DNA of 38,463 nucleotides from Lacisediminihabitans sp. GTDB lineage: Bacteria > Actinomycetota > Actinomycetes > Actinomycetales > Microbacteriaceae. Location: assembly GCA_025362355.1 (NCBI GenBank), contig JANYGT010000208.1:1-38463 (forward strand), given 5' to 3'. Numbering within the stretch: the stretch's first letter is position 1; each line of letters opens with the position of its first letter. Both the position numbers and the translations under genes were made by a program. The notes under the pieces were generated by a model. It searched no databases. It had not been told where the DNA came from and saw only the letters and a program-made list of their open reading frames with translations. Shown here in pieces: positions 1 through 8,493 of the stretch.

Positions 1-2
1 CT

Positions 3-872
3 GCCTTCGAGACCACCGGCGCGCTGCTCGAGCACGGGATTCCTGCGCTCCGCGCTCACTCCCTCGCGCTCGGCGAGCCGCTGCCGCTCACCGAGCTGGA
101 AATCCTGTCGCCCGTGACTCACCCGTGCCGCGTGATCGCGCAGGCCACCAACTACGGCGCGCATGTGCGCGAGGTCGGGCTCGATCCGGCGGCGCGCACC
201 TCGAACGTGCTCTTCCGCAAATCGTCGGCGTCGATCTCCGGACCGCACGACGCCATCGTCCGGCCCGCGCACGTGCGGTTGCTCGACTACGAGATCGAGC
301 TCGGACTGGTGATCGGCAAGCACATTCCGCTCGGAACGGCCATCGGTGACAGCGATCTCAACCGGTATGTCGCGGGGCTCGTCGTGACCAACGATGTGAG
401 CGCGCGTGACGTGCAGCTGCGCCAGGGCCAGTTCTATGAGAGCAAGTCGTATCCGACATTCACGCCGATCGGCCCGCGCCTCGTGCTGCTCGAGCCGAGC
501 GAGTTCACCCAGCTCGATCGCCTCCGCCTCACCCTCTCGGTCAATCACGTGATCAGGCAGGACCGAACGGTCAGCGACATGATCGTGCGGCCATCGCGTG
601 CGCTCACGCTGCTCGCCCGGTTTCAGGAACTCGACCCGGGCGACATCCTCCTCACCGGAACTCCGGGCGGAACGGCGCTCGAGGCTCCGGCCAAGGCGGT
701 CGAAATCCTCGGTGGATTTCTGCCGACCGAAAAGAAGTGGGACGTCTTCTTCCGCCGCCAGGCGAAGAACCCCCGCTACCTCCAGAACGGTGACGTCATC
801 ACCGCCCGCATCGCCACGGACGACGGAGCAGTCGACCTCGGCGAACAGAGAAATCGAGTTGAATTCAAGTGA
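3..872 (+). CDS. Fumarylacetoacetate hydrolase (FAH) family protein, 5' partial
   Basis: Fumarylacetoacetase-fold hydrolases cleave or hydrate acylpyruvate-type ring-fission products of aromatic catabolism using a divalent metal. The ORF track starts at an internal GTG (114), but the frame is open back to base 3 (AFETTGALLEHGIPAL...), so the gene starts outside the window; 289 residues are visible. Family signatures are clear: the NVLFRKSSAS stretch, the acidic metal-site segment DYEIELGLVIGKH, VVTNDVSARDVQ and the C-terminal GDILLTGTPGG. It overlaps the next gene by 4 bp (GTGA), so the two are probably translated together. The neighbours (acyl-CoA ligase, FAD monooxygenase) fit an aromatic-acid pathway. 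Fold assignment is firm; the exact substrate cannot be read from sequence. Confidence 0.9.
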   Translation, partial: AFETTGALLEHGIPALRAHSLALGEPLPLTELEILSPVTHPCRVIAQATNYGAHVREVGLDPAARTSNVLFRKSSASISGPHDAIVRPAHVRLLDYEIELGLVIGKHIPLGTAIGDSDLNRYVAGLVVTNDVSARDVQLRQGQFYESKSYPTFTPIGPRLVLLEPSEFTQLDRLRLTLSVNHVIRQDRTVSDMIVRPSRALTLLARFQELDPGDILLTGTPGGTALEAPAKAVEILGGFLPTEKKWDVFFRRQAKNPRYLQNGDVITARIATDDGAVDLGEQRNRVEFK

Positions 873-2752
873 TCACTGCACCAACCCCTAGCGCCGCACT
901 GTGGCCGCGCTACCGAGGTCCGGCGGATGTGCCGGCGATCGAGCAGATCCCGCTCGAAAGCCGAGGCCTCCCGTCGAGTACCTACGCGCTCGTCGAGCGG
1001 GCGGCCGAGAAGTGGCCGTACATCCCCGCCGTGAGCTTCCTTCCCGCCGCGCAGGCGTGGAACACCCCCATCACCCTCACCTTCGGCGGGCTGAGGGCAC
1101 GCGTGACCCAGGTCGCGAACGCGATGTCGCGGCTCGGGATCACCCGCACGGATGCCATCGGCATCCTCACCCCGAACACCAGCGAATCCTTCATAGCGCT
1201 GCTTGCCTCTGAAGCGGTCGGCATCGCGTCGCCGATCAATCCGACGCTCGCGCCGGAGCGCATCCTTGCGATGCTGATGTCTACCGGGGCTCGGGCGCTC
1301 GTCGTCGCCGGCCCGGAGTTCGGCCCGCAGGTCTGGGCCGGCGTCATGGGTCTCGCCGGGCTGCCGCAGGTGAAGCAGCTCATCGTCGTGCGACCGGACG
1401 GCATCGCCTCCGCGGCGCCGGAACTGCCCACCGTCCCCGGGGTCACGATCGCGTATCTGAAAGATCTCGCCGACGCTGAGGATGCCGCAAGCGCGGTGTT
1501 CGAGGCGCCCGCCCCGACCGACATCGCCGCCTACTTCCACACCGGGGGAACGACCGGGGTTCCGAAGATCGCCGCGCACACCCACGGCAATCAGGTCTCC
1601 ATGGCGTGGATGCTGGCGGCGAGCGAGAGCCTGAACTCCACGGATCCACTGTTCGCCGGGCTTCCGCTCTTCCACGTCAACGCGCTGCTCGTCACCGGTC
1701 TCGCCCCGCTGTTCATCGGTCGCCGGTCGATCTGGGCGCCCCCGCTTGGCTACCGGGACCGCGAGATGCTCGGCCGCTTCTGGAAGATCGTCGAGCACTA
1801 CCGCATCTCCGGGATGTCGGCCGTTCCGACGGTGTACGGAGCCCTGACGCAGGTGCCGGTGGATGCCGACATCTCGACCCTGCGCATCCCGGCCGTCGGT
1901 GCGGCACCTCTTCCCGCTGCCGTGCGGGCAGGTTTCGCGAAGCACACCGGGATCGAGCTGCTCGAGGGCTACGGCCTGACGGAGGCGACCTGTGTGAGCG
2001 CTCTCTCGTTTCCCGGCGTAGACCGCCCGGGAGCGATCGGGCAGAGGCTCCCGTACCAGCAGGTCAAGGCGGTACTTGTCGACGCGGAATCGGGCGAATG
2101 GATCGATCTTCCGGTCGGCGAGCCCGGACTCCTCGTCGTCTCCGGACCGACCGTCTTCGCGGGCTACCTCCGCGAGGGTGTCGTCACCCGGGGCGAGCTC
2201 GTTCGCGACGGATGGCTCGACACCGGAGACATCGGTCGCGTCGATCAGGAGGGGTTCGTCTACCTTCAGGGTCGACTGAAAGACCTCATCATCCGGGGTG
2301 GCCACAACATCGACCCCGCCATCGTCGAAGAGGCCGTACTGAGTCATCCGGATGTCGTCGCCGCTGCCGCCGTCGGTCGCCCCGACCTTCATTCCGGTGA
2401 GGTGCCGGTCGTCTACGTCGTGCTTCGGCAGGGTCACAAAGCGACCACCGACGACATCCGCGAGTGGGCTCACCAGCACATCTCCGAGCCGGCCGCCGCC
2501 CCGAAAGACGTCATCGAGATCGACGAGCTTCCCCTCACCGAGGTCGGCAAGGTGTACAAGGTCGCACTGAGCCAGGATGCCGCCCGCCGGCTGGTCGCGC
2601 AGCATCTCAGCGAGATCGACGGAGACGCCGAGATCACCTCGGGCGAGCGCGCGCCGTCGATCGCCATCACCGCCGCACCGGAGGTACGCGCGAAGGTCAG
2701 CGCGGCTCTCGACGGCTACACGTTCGCCTGGCACTTCGAGGCCGTCTCATGA
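869..2752 (+). CDS. Acyl-CoA synthetase (AMP-dependent ligase, ANL superfamily)
   Basis: A 627-residue ANL-superfamily ligase that should activate a carboxylic acid to its CoA thioester through an acyl-adenylate. The phosphate-binding loop is YFHTGGTTGVPK, the adenylate motif is EGYGLTEAT, the hinge region is GWLDTGDIGRVDQEGFVYLQGRLKDLI, and the C-terminal catalytic lysine region is PLTEVGKVYK. The GTG start at 869 overlaps the upstream FAH stop, and the stop overlaps the ATG of the downstream monooxygenase, so the three form one tightly coupled operon. The context suggests an aromatic, phenylpropanoid or other organic acid as substrate. That is inference: the ANL fold does not reveal the acyl group. 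Full length for the family. Confidence 0.92.
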   Translation: MITAPTPSAALWPRYRGPADVPAIEQIPLESRGLPSSTYALVERAAEKWPYIPAVSFLPAAQAWNTPITLTFGGLRARVTQVANAMSRLGITRTDAIGILTPNTSESFIALLASEAVGIASPINPTLAPERILAMLMSTGARALVVAGPEFGPQVWAGVMGLAGLPQVKQLIVVRPDGIASAAPELPTVPGVTIAYLKDLADAEDAASAVFEAPAPTDIAAYFHTGGTTGVPKIAAHTHGNQVSMAWMLAASESLNSTDPLFAGLPLFHVNALLVTGLAPLFIGRRSIWAPPLGYRDREMLGRFWKIVEHYRISGMSAVPTVYGALTQVPVDADISTLRIPAVGAAPLPAAVRAGFAKHTGIELLEGYGLTEATCVSALSFPGVDRPGAIGQRLPYQQVKAVLVDAESGEWIDLPVGEPGLLVVSGPTVFAGYLREGVVTRGELVRDGWLDTGDIGRVDQEGFVYLQGRLKDLIIRGGHNIDPAIVEEAVLSHPDVVAAAAVGRPDLHSGEVPVVYVVLRQGHKATTDDIREWAHQHISEPAAAPKDVIEIDELPLTEVGKVYKVALSQDAARRLVAQHLSEIDGDAEITSGERAPSIAITAAPEVRAKVSAALDGYTFAWHFEAVS

Positions 2753-4272
2753 GTGAATCAGAGTCGGTCGTGACAGACGTCGAGAAGGTCTCCGTCGTCA
2801 TCGTCGGTGCCGGTCCCGTCGGCCTCACCGCCGCGCTTCTCCTCGCCCGGCGCGGCATCGATTCGCTGGTGCTGGAACGGCATCCGGCGCCGTATCCCCT
2901 GCCGCGGGCCGTGCACATCGACGGTGAGGTCATGCGGATCCTGCAGGAGGCGGGTGTCGCCGATGGTTTTCGCGGCATCAGTCGCGCCATGCCGGGGCTT
3001 CGACTTCTCGACAGCAGATTGCGCACGATGGCGGAGTTCCGGCGTGACAACCTCGTGGGCGCCGGCGGGCATCCGGAGGCGTCCATGTTCGACCAGCCAG
3101 ACCTCGAGAGGGTGCTGGCCGAGGCCGTGGCCGCGGAGCCGCGGGTGCGGGTCGTCTCGGCGGCGACGGTCACCGGTGTGACCAACGGTTCGGCCGGCGC
3201 GAGTGTGCGCTACGACCTTGCCGGGGAGGAGAAGCGGGTCGACGCCCGCTTCATCCTCGGCTGCGACGGCGCCGGCAGCACCGTGCGCGCCGCTCTCGAC
3301 ATCCAGTTCCGGGATCTCGGTTTCGCCGAACCCTGGCTGGTGGTCGACATCCGCGCCCGCAAGCCGCTCGTCATGTGGGAGGGGGTGCACCAGGTGTGCG
3401 CCAGCGGGCGGGCTGCGACCTACATGCATCTCGTCGGCGACCGGTACCGCTGGGAGTTCCGCATCCTCGAGTCCGACGATCTCAACGAGCTGACGTCGGA
3501 CGAGGGTGTCGCCCGACTCCTCGCCCCGTGGGCGGAGTCCGTCGACCCGGCAGACCTCGAGGTGATCCGCGTCGCCTCCTACACCTTCCGGGCCCGCGTC
3601 GCGGAACGGTGGCGTGTCGGCAGCATCTTCCTGCTCGGCGATGCCGCGCATCTGACCCCGCCGTTCATCGGTCAGGGGCTCGGTGCCGGCCTTCGCGATG
3701 CCCACAACCTGGTCTGGAAGATGGCCCGCGTGTTCGCGGGATCATCGCCGGCCGAGTTCCTCGACAGCTATGAGGCCGAACGCTCGCCCCACGCCGTCAG
3801 CCAGATCCGGTCGGCCGTCGCGATCGGCTGGGCGCTGACCGGCGGGAGCGGTCCGACGGCGGCGTTGCGTCGCACTCTCGTCCGCGCGCTCTCGCGGATC
3901 CCCGCGGTCTCGACCGCCGCCCTGAGTGCGTCCTCTCCCCGGCTGAAACTCCTTCAGCTCGCGAGGGCGCACGCCTCGGTCGGAACGCTGCTTCCGCAGC
4001 CGCGTGAGGGGGACGAGTGGTTCGACGATCGCCTCGGCACGGGATACGCCCTCATCACCCTCGATCCGGTCGCGGATCGTTCGAGCGGTGTCACGATCGT
4101 CGAAGTCTCCTCGTCGAGTGACCTCGGGCGCTGGCTGTCGACGTCGAAGGTGCGAGCCGTGGTCGTGCGCCCGGATCGCGTCGTCGCCGCTGTCGCCCGC
4201 ACGTCGATGGAGATCAGCAGCGTTCTGGATGCCGTCGCCGAGCCGGTCGTCGAGAGGGTGCGCAGCGCGTAG
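2749..4272 (+). CDS. FAD-dependent aromatic monooxygenase (PHBH fold, MhpA/TfdB-like)
   Basis: A 507-residue class A flavoprotein hydroxylase. The N-terminal dinucleotide-binding motif is VVIVGAGPVGLTAALLLARRG with an acidic end of beta-2 (VLERHPAPYPLPRAVHID). The second FAD motif is FLLGDAAHLTPPFIGQGLGAGLRDAHNLVWKM, typical of phenol/3-hydroxyphenylpropionate hydroxylases. I chose the ATG at 2749, which overlaps the upstream stop (ATGA), rather than the ORF-track start inside the ligase gene. The C-terminal third is divergent, as usual in the thioredoxin-like dimerisation region of this family. With the upstream hydrolase and ligase it suggests NAD(P)H-dependent ring hydroxylation followed by cleavage. 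No ring-cleavage dioxygenase lies in the window; it may be upstream. Confidence 0.9.
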   Translation: MSESESVVTDVEKVSVVIVGAGPVGLTAALLLARRGIDSLVLERHPAPYPLPRAVHIDGEVMRILQEAGVADGFRGISRAMPGLRLLDSRLRTMAEFRRDNLVGAGGHPEASMFDQPDLERVLAEAVAAEPRVRVVSAATVTGVTNGSAGASVRYDLAGEEKRVDARFILGCDGAGSTVRAALDIQFRDLGFAEPWLVVDIRARKPLVMWEGVHQVCASGRAATYMHLVGDRYRWEFRILESDDLNELTSDEGVARLLAPWAESVDPADLEVIRVASYTFRARVAERWRVGSIFLLGDAAHLTPPFIGQGLGAGLRDAHNLVWKMARVFAGSSPAEFLDSYEAERSPHAVSQIRSAVAIGWALTGGSGPTAALRRTLVRALSRIPAVSTAALSASSPRLKLLQLARAHASVGTLLPQPREGDEWFDDRLGTGYALITLDPVADRSSGVTIVEVSSSSDLGRWLSTSKVRAVVVRPDRVVAAVARTSMEISSVLDAVAEPVVERVRSA

Positions 4273-4327
4273 ACGGTTGCGCCCAATAAGCTCGCGACAG
4301 CTGATTCGCGAACTGAAGGAGTGCGCC

Positions 4328-4687
4328 ATGGACATGAGACTCGAGTTGGTTCCGCTGCCCTCGACCGACGTCGACCGCAGTAAGGCGTTCTATGTCGATC
4401 GGGTGGGTTTCATCCTGGATCACGACATCGAGCCTGGCAATGGCATGCGGATCGTGCAGCTGACTCCGCCAGGGTCGGCGTGTTCCATCGTGATCGGCGT
4501 CAGCGGTGCAACCGACGGTCCGGTTCACGGCATCCATCTGGTGGTCGATGACCTCGAGAGCGTTCGCGGGGCGCTCATCGGCAGGGGCGTCGAGGTCTCC
4601 GAGGTCACGGACATGGGGGGTGTGAGGTACGCCTACTTCAGCGATCCCGACGATAATTCCTGGGCACTTCAGCAGATCTTCGGCTGA
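4328..4687 (+). CDS. VOC (glyoxalase/bleomycin resistance) superfamily protein
   Basis: A 119-residue single-domain vicinal-oxygen-chelate protein. It shows the typical opening (strand, then DVDRSKAFYVDRVGF), GIHLVVDDLESVRGALIGRGVEV in the second beta-alpha-beta-beta-beta unit, and the C-terminal YAYFSDPDDNSWALQQ motif. The start at 4328 has a good AAGGAG site about 7 bp upstream; the longer ORF-track frame from 4004 is an overlap artefact. It sits 55 bp behind the monooxygenase on the same strand and is probably the last gene of that operon. VOC proteins include lyases, isomerases, dioxygenases and resistance proteins, so the reaction is not assignable. It is too short to be a typical two-domain extradiol dioxygenase. 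Confidence 0.85.
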   Translation: MDMRLELVPLPSTDVDRSKAFYVDRVGFILDHDIEPGNGMRIVQLTPPGSACSIVIGVSGATDGPVHGIHLVVDDLESVRGALIGRGVEVSEVTDMGGVRYAYFSDPDDNSWALQQIFG

Positions 4688-4732
4688 TCGAGCCGAGCAC
4701 ACTTACAACTTGCTGACTGTTTCCACTTGAGA

Positions 4733-4764
4733 TTGCACTCAGTGCAAGGGTGCACTTAGTGTAA
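4733..4764. promoter_or_regulatory. Tandem TetR operators overlapping the tetR start region
   Basis: TTGCACT-C-AGTGCAA (4733-4747) is a perfect 7-1-7 inverted repeat. GTGCACT-T-AGTGTAA (4750-4764) is a second, imperfect copy whose centre lies 17 bp further on. The second ends 4 bp before the regulator ATG. A plausible leaderless promoter is TTGCAC (4733-4738), 18 bp, TAGTGT (4757-4762), putting the transcript start close to the ATG; both operators would cover it. The palindromes are seen directly; autoregulation by the adjacent TetR protein is inference. Confidence 0.75.
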
Positions 4765-4768
4765 TTGA

Positions 4769-5413
4769 ATGCTCTCGTCGAAGACCCCCGATCGGCGGAC
4801 GACCCTCAAAGTGCGCCATCGCGGGGCCATCCTCGCAGCAGCACGCGGGCTGATCGACGAGCGCGGCGGCCCCTATTTCACGGTGGATGAGCTCGCAGAC
4901 CGGGCAGATGTCTCGCGACGCACCGTCTTCAATCACTTCGCCTCGCTCGATGAGATCGTGCTCACCCTGTGTGACGAAGCGCTCGAGGTGATCATCGACG
5001 ACTTCATCGCGACGGTGGTCGCCATGCCAGCCGGTGACGGATCCCGCTCGTCGATGTTCGATGAGATCTCACATTCCCTGACGACGGCCGACATCCCCGG
5101 GGCGGTCGAGAGCATGGCCCGCATCCTCGGAGAGCCGGGATCGGATGCGAGCCGCGAGCAGACCCTCAGCGCGCGGGCATTCACGCGCGCCGCGGACCGC
5201 CTGCTCGACGAGGTGCTCCGGCGAAATCCGACCGCCGATGTGCTCGATGCCGAGCTACTCGTCGGCTCGTTGATGAATGGCGTCATCGTCGTCGTCGGCC
5301 ACTGGATCCGGGAGGTCGGCATACGCCTCGACGGCACGGGAAGGGCTGCCTGGCAAGGCCTGCTCGGCACTCTGCTTTCGAGCGTACGTTCCGGATATAT
5401 GCCGTTGTCCTGA
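4769..5413 (+). CDS. TetR/AcrR family transcriptional regulator
   Basis: A 214-residue TetR regulator. The N-terminal helix-turn-helix is at about residues 15-60: RHRGAILAAARGLIDERGGPYFTVDELADRADVSRRTVFNHFASLDEIV. The rest is an all-helical ligand-binding region without recognisable specificity. The start codon follows the tandem operators directly and has no Shine-Dalgarno sequence, so a leaderless mRNA is likely. An alternative GTG at 4811 would cut just before the HTH and also lacks a ribosome site. It lies about 100 bp upstream of an MMPL exporter on the same strand, the usual pairing of a ligand-responsive repressor with its efflux pump. Regulation of the exporter is inferred from position. 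Confidence 0.9.
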   Translation: MLSSKTPDRRTTLKVRHRGAILAAARGLIDERGGPYFTVDELADRADVSRRTVFNHFASLDEIVLTLCDEALEVIIDDFIATVVAMPAGDGSRSSMFDEISHSLTTADIPGAVESMARILGEPGSDASREQTLSARAFTRAADRLLDEVLRRNPTADVLDAELLVGSLMNGVIVVVGHWIREVGIRLDGTGRAAWQGLLGTLLSSVRSGYMPLS

Positions 5414-5516
5414 TCTTTCACACGGGGTTCACCGACGCATCCCTTCTCCTCATCTCCATCGCTCGCCCGAGCGCACCGATCCGTCGGGGCTCTCACACAA
5501 TGAATGGGACTTCACC

Positions 5517-8129
5517 ATGGCCGGACTCCTCTACCGTCTCGGGCGTCTTTCGGCGCGACGCCACTGGACCGTCATCGTCTCGTGGGCCCTGATCATCGCT
5601 CTCGCGGGGGTCGGCTACGGGCTGTTCCACGGCGCGATCTCGTCGGCGATCACCATTCCCGGCACCGCGACCAGCAAGGTCACGGATGAGCTGGCCACCA
5701 AGTTCCCGAAGGCGAGCGGGGGGAGCGGCAGCATCGTGTTCGCGACGACCGACGGCTCGGCGCTGTCCGACGGCCAGAAGTCCGACGTCACCGCACTCCT
5801 CGGCAAGATCGGGCGCTTCGCCGGGGTGAAGGCCACGACGGATCCGTTCACCACCCAGGCGAAACTGGATGCCCAGAAGCAGCAGATCACCGACGGCCGA
5901 GCCAAGATCACCGCGGGTGAACAGCAGCTCTCCGCGTCGCAGTCGCAGCTGGATGCCGGCAAGGCGCACCTCGCCACCGCACAGCAGCAGCTCACCAGCG
6001 CCGAAGCGCAGGCCGGGGCCGCCGGCAAGGCGCCCGCGGCGGCCGCCCAGTTCGCGCAGCAGCAGGCTGTCCTCGATGCCCAGACCGCCGCGCTGACGAC
6101 GAATCAGCAGAAGATCGATGCCGGCAAGGCGACCCTCGCGGAGCAGAAGACGAAGCTCGGACTCGGAGCGGAGCTCGCCGGTCTTGCGAAGAACATCCGA
6201 CTCGTCTCGTCCGACGGTTCCGCTGCCGTCGGCACCGTGCAATTCACCAAGAGCACGAACTCCATCTCGCCTCAGCTCAAAGACCGTGTGGTCAGCGCAG
6301 CCGCCGACGCCGGCATCTCCGGGGTGAAGGTGAGCGTCTCCAATGACATCGCCCAAGGCGTTCCGAGCGTCATCGGCCCCGGCGAGATCGTCGGTTTGAT
6401 CGTCGCCGCCATCGTGTTGCTCGTCATGCTCGGCACCGTCATCGGGGCTGCGCTCCCCCTGCTCAGCGCGCTGGTCGGGGTCGGCGCCGCGACCCTCGGC
6501 GCGCTCGCCTTCTCCGGTGTCGTGCAGTTCACCTCCGTCACCCCAGTTCTCGGGCTGATGCTCGGTCTCGCGGTAGGGATCGACTACTCCCTGTTCATCA
6601 TCAATCGGCACCGAACGCAGCTGAAGCAGGGGCTCGAGCTGCACGAGTCGATCGGCCTCGCGAACGGCACGTCGGGCAATGCGGTCGTCTTCGCCGGCAC
6701 GACGGTGATCGTCGCGCTGCTCGCGCTCAACATCACCGGCATCCCCTTCCTCGGCCTGATGGGAACGGTCGGAGCCGTCGCGGTGGCCGTCGCCATCCTC
6801 GTCGCGATCAGCTTCACGCCGGCGGTGCTCTCCCTCGTCGGGATGAGAATCCTGCGGAAGAAGGAGCGCGCGCTGATCGGCACGGCGGAGGCGGCGCCGG
6901 TCGCGAACAGGGCGATGGCGACGCCCCGGGCGATCGTCACCCTCGTGGTCGGTGTCATCGTGCTCGCCGTCATCGCGCTTCCCGCGATGCAGATGCGGCT
7001 CGGGCTACCCGACGGGGCGTCCGAGGCTACATCCTCGAGCCAGTACACGGCCTACAAGACGATCGAATCGAAGTTCGGCGCCGGGCAGAACAGTCCACTC
7101 CTCGTCGTCGCGAATCTGCCGAAGGCGGCCACCGGCGATGCTCTCCTCGCCAAGGAGGTCATGATCGGACAGAAGATCGCGAGCCGGAGTGCCGTGTCGG
7201 CGGTCGTGCCCATCGGCGCATCATCCGACAACACGACGGTGGCGTTCCAGATCATCCCCACCGGCGGACCTTCGAGTGTCTCGACCGAGAAGCTCGTCCA
7301 CGACCTTCGAAACCTCTCCCCGCTGTCATCGTCGGACGGACGGATCACCCTCGGTGTCGCCGGCAATGCGAGCGCGCAGATCGACGTCTCCGAGAAGCTC
7401 GCGAACGTGCTGCCGATCTATCTCGTGGTCGTCGTCGGGCTGTCGCTGATCATCCTTATCATCGTGTTCCGATCCCTGGTCGTGCCCCTCACGGCGACCG
7501 CCGGCTTCGTGCTGTCGCTGTTCGCGACCTTCGGCGGTTTGACGGCGATCTACCAGTTCGGCTGGCTGAGTGCGATCTTCGGGGTGCACGATCCGGCTCC
7601 GATCCTCAGCTTCCTGCCGGTCATCGAGGTCGGCATCCTCTTCGGACTCGCGATGGACTACCAGCTGTTCCTCGTCTCGGGCATGCGGGAGGCGTTCGCT
7701 CACGGTGCACCGGCGAAAATCGCGGTGCAGCGCGGGCTGCAGGTCGGCCGTCCGGTGGTCACGGCAGCGGCGATCATCATGATCGCGGTCTTCTCCGGAT
7801 TCATCTTCTCGGATTCCTCAACCATCCGTCCGATCGGTTTCGGCCTCGCCTTCGGTGTGCTGGTCGACGCGTTCATCGTGCGGATGCTGCTCATCCCCTC
7901 CGCGATGCACCTTCTCGGCAGAGCCGCATGGTGGTTCCCCAAATGGCTCGATCGCATCGTTCCGGACGTCGACGTCGAGGGTGCATCCCTCGAACGAACG
8001 CATCCGCATCCCGGTGCGGTCGCACCTTCGGCGGATGCGGGAGGATCGCCGGTGCCCGAGCAGTCCGGCGCGGTGACGCGAACCGATGAGGTCGCCGTCG
8101 GCCACCGTCATCCGGCGCACCGAGCCTGA
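5517..8129 (+). CDS. MMPL family (RND superfamily) transporter
   Basis: An 870-residue membrane exporter. The start is ATG 5517 (MAGLLYRLGRL); the ORF-track extension to 5277 runs through tetR. An N-terminal transmembrane helix is followed by an extracytoplasmic domain with a long Gln/Ala/Lys-rich stretch (about residues 115-220, e.g. QKQQITDGRAKITAGEQQLSASQSQLDAG) predicted here as coiled coil. Two six-helix MMPL/RND blocks follow; GIDYSLFIINRHR and MDYQLFLVSGMREA are the matching TM4 signatures of the two halves. The C-terminal tail (about 70 residues) is hydrophilic. MMPL proteins export lipids or hydrophobic drugs using the proton gradient; the substrate here is unknown. It probably forms an operon with the upstream TetR. 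Confidence 0.92.
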   Translation: MAGLLYRLGRLSARRHWTVIVSWALIIALAGVGYGLFHGAISSAITIPGTATSKVTDELATKFPKASGGSGSIVFATTDGSALSDGQKSDVTALLGKIGRFAGVKATTDPFTTQAKLDAQKQQITDGRAKITAGEQQLSASQSQLDAGKAHLATAQQQLTSAEAQAGAAGKAPAAAAQFAQQQAVLDAQTAALTTNQQKIDAGKATLAEQKTKLGLGAELAGLAKNIRLVSSDGSAAVGTVQFTKSTNSISPQLKDRVVSAAADAGISGVKVSVSNDIAQGVPSVIGPGEIVGLIVAAIVLLVMLGTVIGAALPLLSALVGVGAATLGALAFSGVVQFTSVTPVLGLMLGLAVGIDYSLFIINRHRTQLKQGLELHESIGLANGTSGNAVVFAGTTVIVALLALNITGIPFLGLMGTVGAVAVAVAILVAISFTPAVLSLVGMRILRKKERALIGTAEAAPVANRAMATPRAIVTLVVGVIVLAVIALPAMQMRLGLPDGASEATSSSQYTAYKTIESKFGAGQNSPLLVVANLPKAATGDALLAKEVMIGQKIASRSAVSAVVPIGASSDNTTVAFQIIPTGGPSSVSTEKLVHDLRNLSPLSSSDGRITLGVAGNASAQIDVSEKLANVLPIYLVVVVGLSLIILIIVFRSLVVPLTATAGFVLSLFATFGGLTAIYQFGWLSAIFGVHDPAPILSFLPVIEVGILFGLAMDYQLFLVSGMREAFAHGAPAKIAVQRGLQVGRPVVTAAAIIMIAVFSGFIFSDSSTIRPIGFGLAFGVLVDAFIVRMLLIPSAMHLLGRAAWWFPKWLDRIVPDVDVEGASLERTHPHPGAVAPSADAGGSPVPEQSGAVTRTDEVAVGHRHPAHRA

Positions 8130-8493
8130 TCACGGCGCGACGTTCCCTACCGCGGCGTGTCACACCGCCGAATCATCCGGAACTAAGAATCTTCTCATCG
8201 CCGACTCGGGTGCGTCTTAGCCGGGCCCGGCACGATTGCACCAAGGGGAATCCGCAGGAGACTCACGACGATCGAGACGATTTCCACGATTTCGACGGCA
8301 TTCGGGTTGCCGCTGACACCGTTCGGGAACGTCTCGGATCGAGTACCTGCCGGAGCACCCTGTCGCCGTAATCGATTCGGGTTCGATCTCGGCGGTGTGA
8401 GGTGCGAGGTGGCCGGTCCAGATGACCGGACACCTCGCCTTCGCCCGAACTGGGGCCTCTCGAAAACGACCTGACCAGAGGAGGATTGTGACC
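8130..8493. other. Intergenic region before the secreted repeat protein
   Basis: A 364-bp gap without a convincing gene. Short ORFs on the minus strand here are low-quality shadows. The only clear structure is the stem-loop at 8404-8438; a weak GC hairpin (GGCGTG-TCA-CACCGCC, about 8155-8170) just after the MMPL gene lacks a T-tract. The sequence presumably carries the promoter of the 8494 gene, but I cannot place it. Confidence 0.6.
8404..8438. promoter_or_regulatory. Strong stem-loop in the 5' region of the repeat-protein gene
   Basis: GCGAGGTGGCCGGTC and GACCGGACACCTCGC are inverted repeats with 14 of 15 positions paired and a 5-nt loop (CAGAT). No T-run follows, so it is not a typical intrinsic terminator on the plus strand. 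It ends 55 bp before the start codon and could be a leader structure, an RNA stabiliser or a protein-binding site. Function unknown. Confidence 0.6.

Noticed and set aside
776-2734. 652-residue minus-strand ORF opposite the acyl-CoA ligase
   Set aside because: It is the mirror of a clear ANL ligase with complete motifs; the translation is Arg/Asp/Gly-rich with no recognisable domain, as expected for the antisense of GC-rich coding DNA.
8375-8395. GGTTCGATC resembling a tRNA T-arm
   Set aside because: The flanking bases do not form the T-stem, and no acceptor or anticodon arms can be drawn around it.
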